Shown here: positions 63,177 through 64,000 of the stretch, in pieces | Numbering within the stretch: position 1 is the first letter of the stretch | How the letters are laid out: every line of letters begins with the position of its first letter | NCBI GenBank assembly: GCA_040507225.1 | Contig: JBEVVG010000001.1 | Coordinates: 1,860,001 to 1,924,000, forward strand | Source of the DNA: Thiodiazotropha sp040507225 | GTDB taxonomy: Bacteria > Pseudomonadota > Gammaproteobacteria > Chromatiales > Chromatiaceae | DNA: 64,000 bases | Reading direction: 5' to 3' | Position numbers and translations under genes: made by a program | Notes under the pieces: generated by a model | Told to the model about the DNA's origin: nothing | Database searches by the model: none | Seen by the model: the letters and a program-made list of their open reading frames with translations, nothing else

Positions 63177-64000
63177 ATGAACAACGCAGATTGCTGGCTG
63201 ACCCCTGAACAACTCCACACACTGTTGAACGAGGATGCCCCTTACGGTGATCTGACGACAGCCGCTCTCGGAATCGGCGGCCAGGCTGGGAAAATCACCT
63301 TCGATGCCCGTGACCCGATGATCGTGTGCGGTGTCGAAGAGGCCGCGGCATTGTTCAGGCTCGCGGGCGCCGATCAGGTTGAAGCCTTCGTCAGCAGCGG
63401 CGAGGCCGCCGACCCGGGACGTCACCTGCTCCAGGCAAGTGGCCCGGCGCATACCCTGTTCCTGGCCTGGAAGGTGGCCCAAAGCCTGATGGAGTCCCTC
63501 GCGGGCGTCAGCAGCAGCGCCCGCCAAATCGTCGACCAGGCGGGAGACGCGGTTGTTGCCTGTACCCGCAAACACCTGCCAGGCACCAAGACCCTGATGG
63601 TCAAGGCGGTAAAGGCCGGCGGCGCCACCATGCACAGGCTGGGTCTGTCCGAAAGCATCATGGTCACCGAGGAGCATCGTACCTTTCTCGCCGACCCCAC
63701 ATCCCACACCTACCTGCCAGCCATTCAGCGACAGCAACCGGAGAAGAAGTGCGTTGTGGAAGTGGACCAGGTGGAGACCGCATTAGACCTGATTGAACAG
63801 GACTGCGCGGTGATTCAGTTGGAAAAGTGTTCCATCGAAGAGGTGGCAAGGGTTGTCAACGCGGCAAAGTCACGACACGAGGGCGCCCAGCGCACCATCA
63901 TTGCAGCGGCGGGAGGAATCAACCCGGGCAACGCCGCGGAATACGCCGCTACCGGTGTCGATCTGCTGGTGACCTCTGCGCCCTACTTCGCCAAACCGCG
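63177..64000 (+). CDS. modD: ModD-like protein (quinolinate phosphoribosyltransferase family), partial
   Basis: The frame runs off the right edge after 274 codons. It has the fold of nicotinate-nucleotide pyrophosphorylase (NadC): an N-terminal LLNEDAPYGDLTT, the ACTRKHLPGTKTLMVKAV region and IIAAAGGINPGNAAEYAATGVDLLVTSAPY near the end. The text, especially the HRLGLSESIMVTEEHR part replacing the NadC HRxGLxD motif, fits ModD, found beside molybdate transporters. Its reaction in molybdenum metabolism is not known. The ATG at 63177 lacks a strong ribosome site. Confidence 0.8.
   Translation, partial: MNNADCWLTPEQLHTLLNEDAPYGDLTTAALGIGGQAGKITFDARDPMIVCGVEEAAALFRLAGADQVEAFVSSGEAADPGRHLLQASGPAHTLFLAWKVAQSLMESLAGVSSSARQIVDQAGDAVVACTRKHLPGTKTLMVKAVKAGGATMHRLGLSESIMVTEEHRTFLADPTSHTYLPAIQRQQPEKKCVVEVDQVETALDLIEQDCAVIQLEKCSIEEVARVVNAAKSRHEGAQRTIIAAAGGINPGNAAEYAATGVDLLVTSAPYFAKP

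Overview
The window is a GC-rich chromosomal segment of a free-living or symbiotic gammaproteobacterium. A sulfur-oxidising, Chromatiales-like lineage is the best guess. The basis is a SoeABC-type sulfite-oxidising molybdoenzyme operon, several c-type cytochromes, an Aer-type redox receptor, an IPTL-CTERM protein, and the Pseudomonas-like gene order secA / M23 peptidase / dciA / lpxC / ftsZ. Gene identities come from reading translations and recognising motifs; no database search was run.

Layout. (1) Positions 1-7838: a Nudix/ThiE-type fusion (cut by the window edge), argJ, secA, an M23 metallopeptidase, dciA (divergent) and lpxC. (2) 7994-25739: a complete division and cell-wall (dcw) cluster, all on the minus strand, reading mraZ-rsmH-ftsL-ftsI-murE-murF-mraY-murD-ftsW-murG-murC-(61-codon ORF)-murB-ddl-ftsQ-ftsA-ftsZ. 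Starts and stops mostly overlap. A promoter with a four-repeat MraZ operator lies in front. (3) 26000-32970: rnpB with its own promoter, a 33-residue membrane peptide, an SRAP protein, a large beta-propeller lipoprotein, an NTF2-like protein, an inositol-phosphatase-family enzyme and an esterase-like lipoprotein. (4) 33129-34234: a minus-strand tRNA operon, Pro(TGG)-Arg(TCT)-His(GTG)-Lys(CTT), with a recognisable promoter. The tRNA-Arg gene is interrupted in its anticodon by a 269-nt group I intron. Behind tRNA-Lys lie 179-bp tandem repeats that each carry the last 19 nt of the tRNA gene, next to a 100-N assembly gap. (5) 34315-45451: folD, a PsiE-like gene, an IPTL-CTERM protein, cysS, a chemoreceptor with a c-heme motif, two monoheme cytochromes, two cyclophilins, lpxH, an exported protein, a DUF455 protein and a glycerate kinase. 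(6) 45741-48807: a MotA/ExbB-like channel protein, a coiled-coil ExbD-like partner and two Slp-like lipoproteins. (7) 48900-57637: tsaB, a small exported peptide, an RND pump with adaptor, a small RRM-like protein, a secreted alpha/beta hydrolase and an Aer-like receptor. (8) 57825-64000: soeCBA (minus) and the start of modD (plus).

How the genes work together. Section 2 makes lipid II, polymerises septal peptidoglycan and builds the Z-ring. The neighbouring lpxC and lpxH act in lipid A synthesis. SoeABC would oxidise sulfite in the cytoplasm and pass electrons to the quinone pool; modD beside it suggests molybdenum supply. The cytochromes and the two redox-type chemoreceptors fit a cell that follows redox gradients.

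The most unusual items are the intron-bearing tRNA-Arg(TCT), the tRNA-Lys-derived tandem repeats (resembling the E. coli tyrT/rtT arrangement), the coiled-coil proton-channel pair, and two related hairpin repeats in the soe operon spacers.
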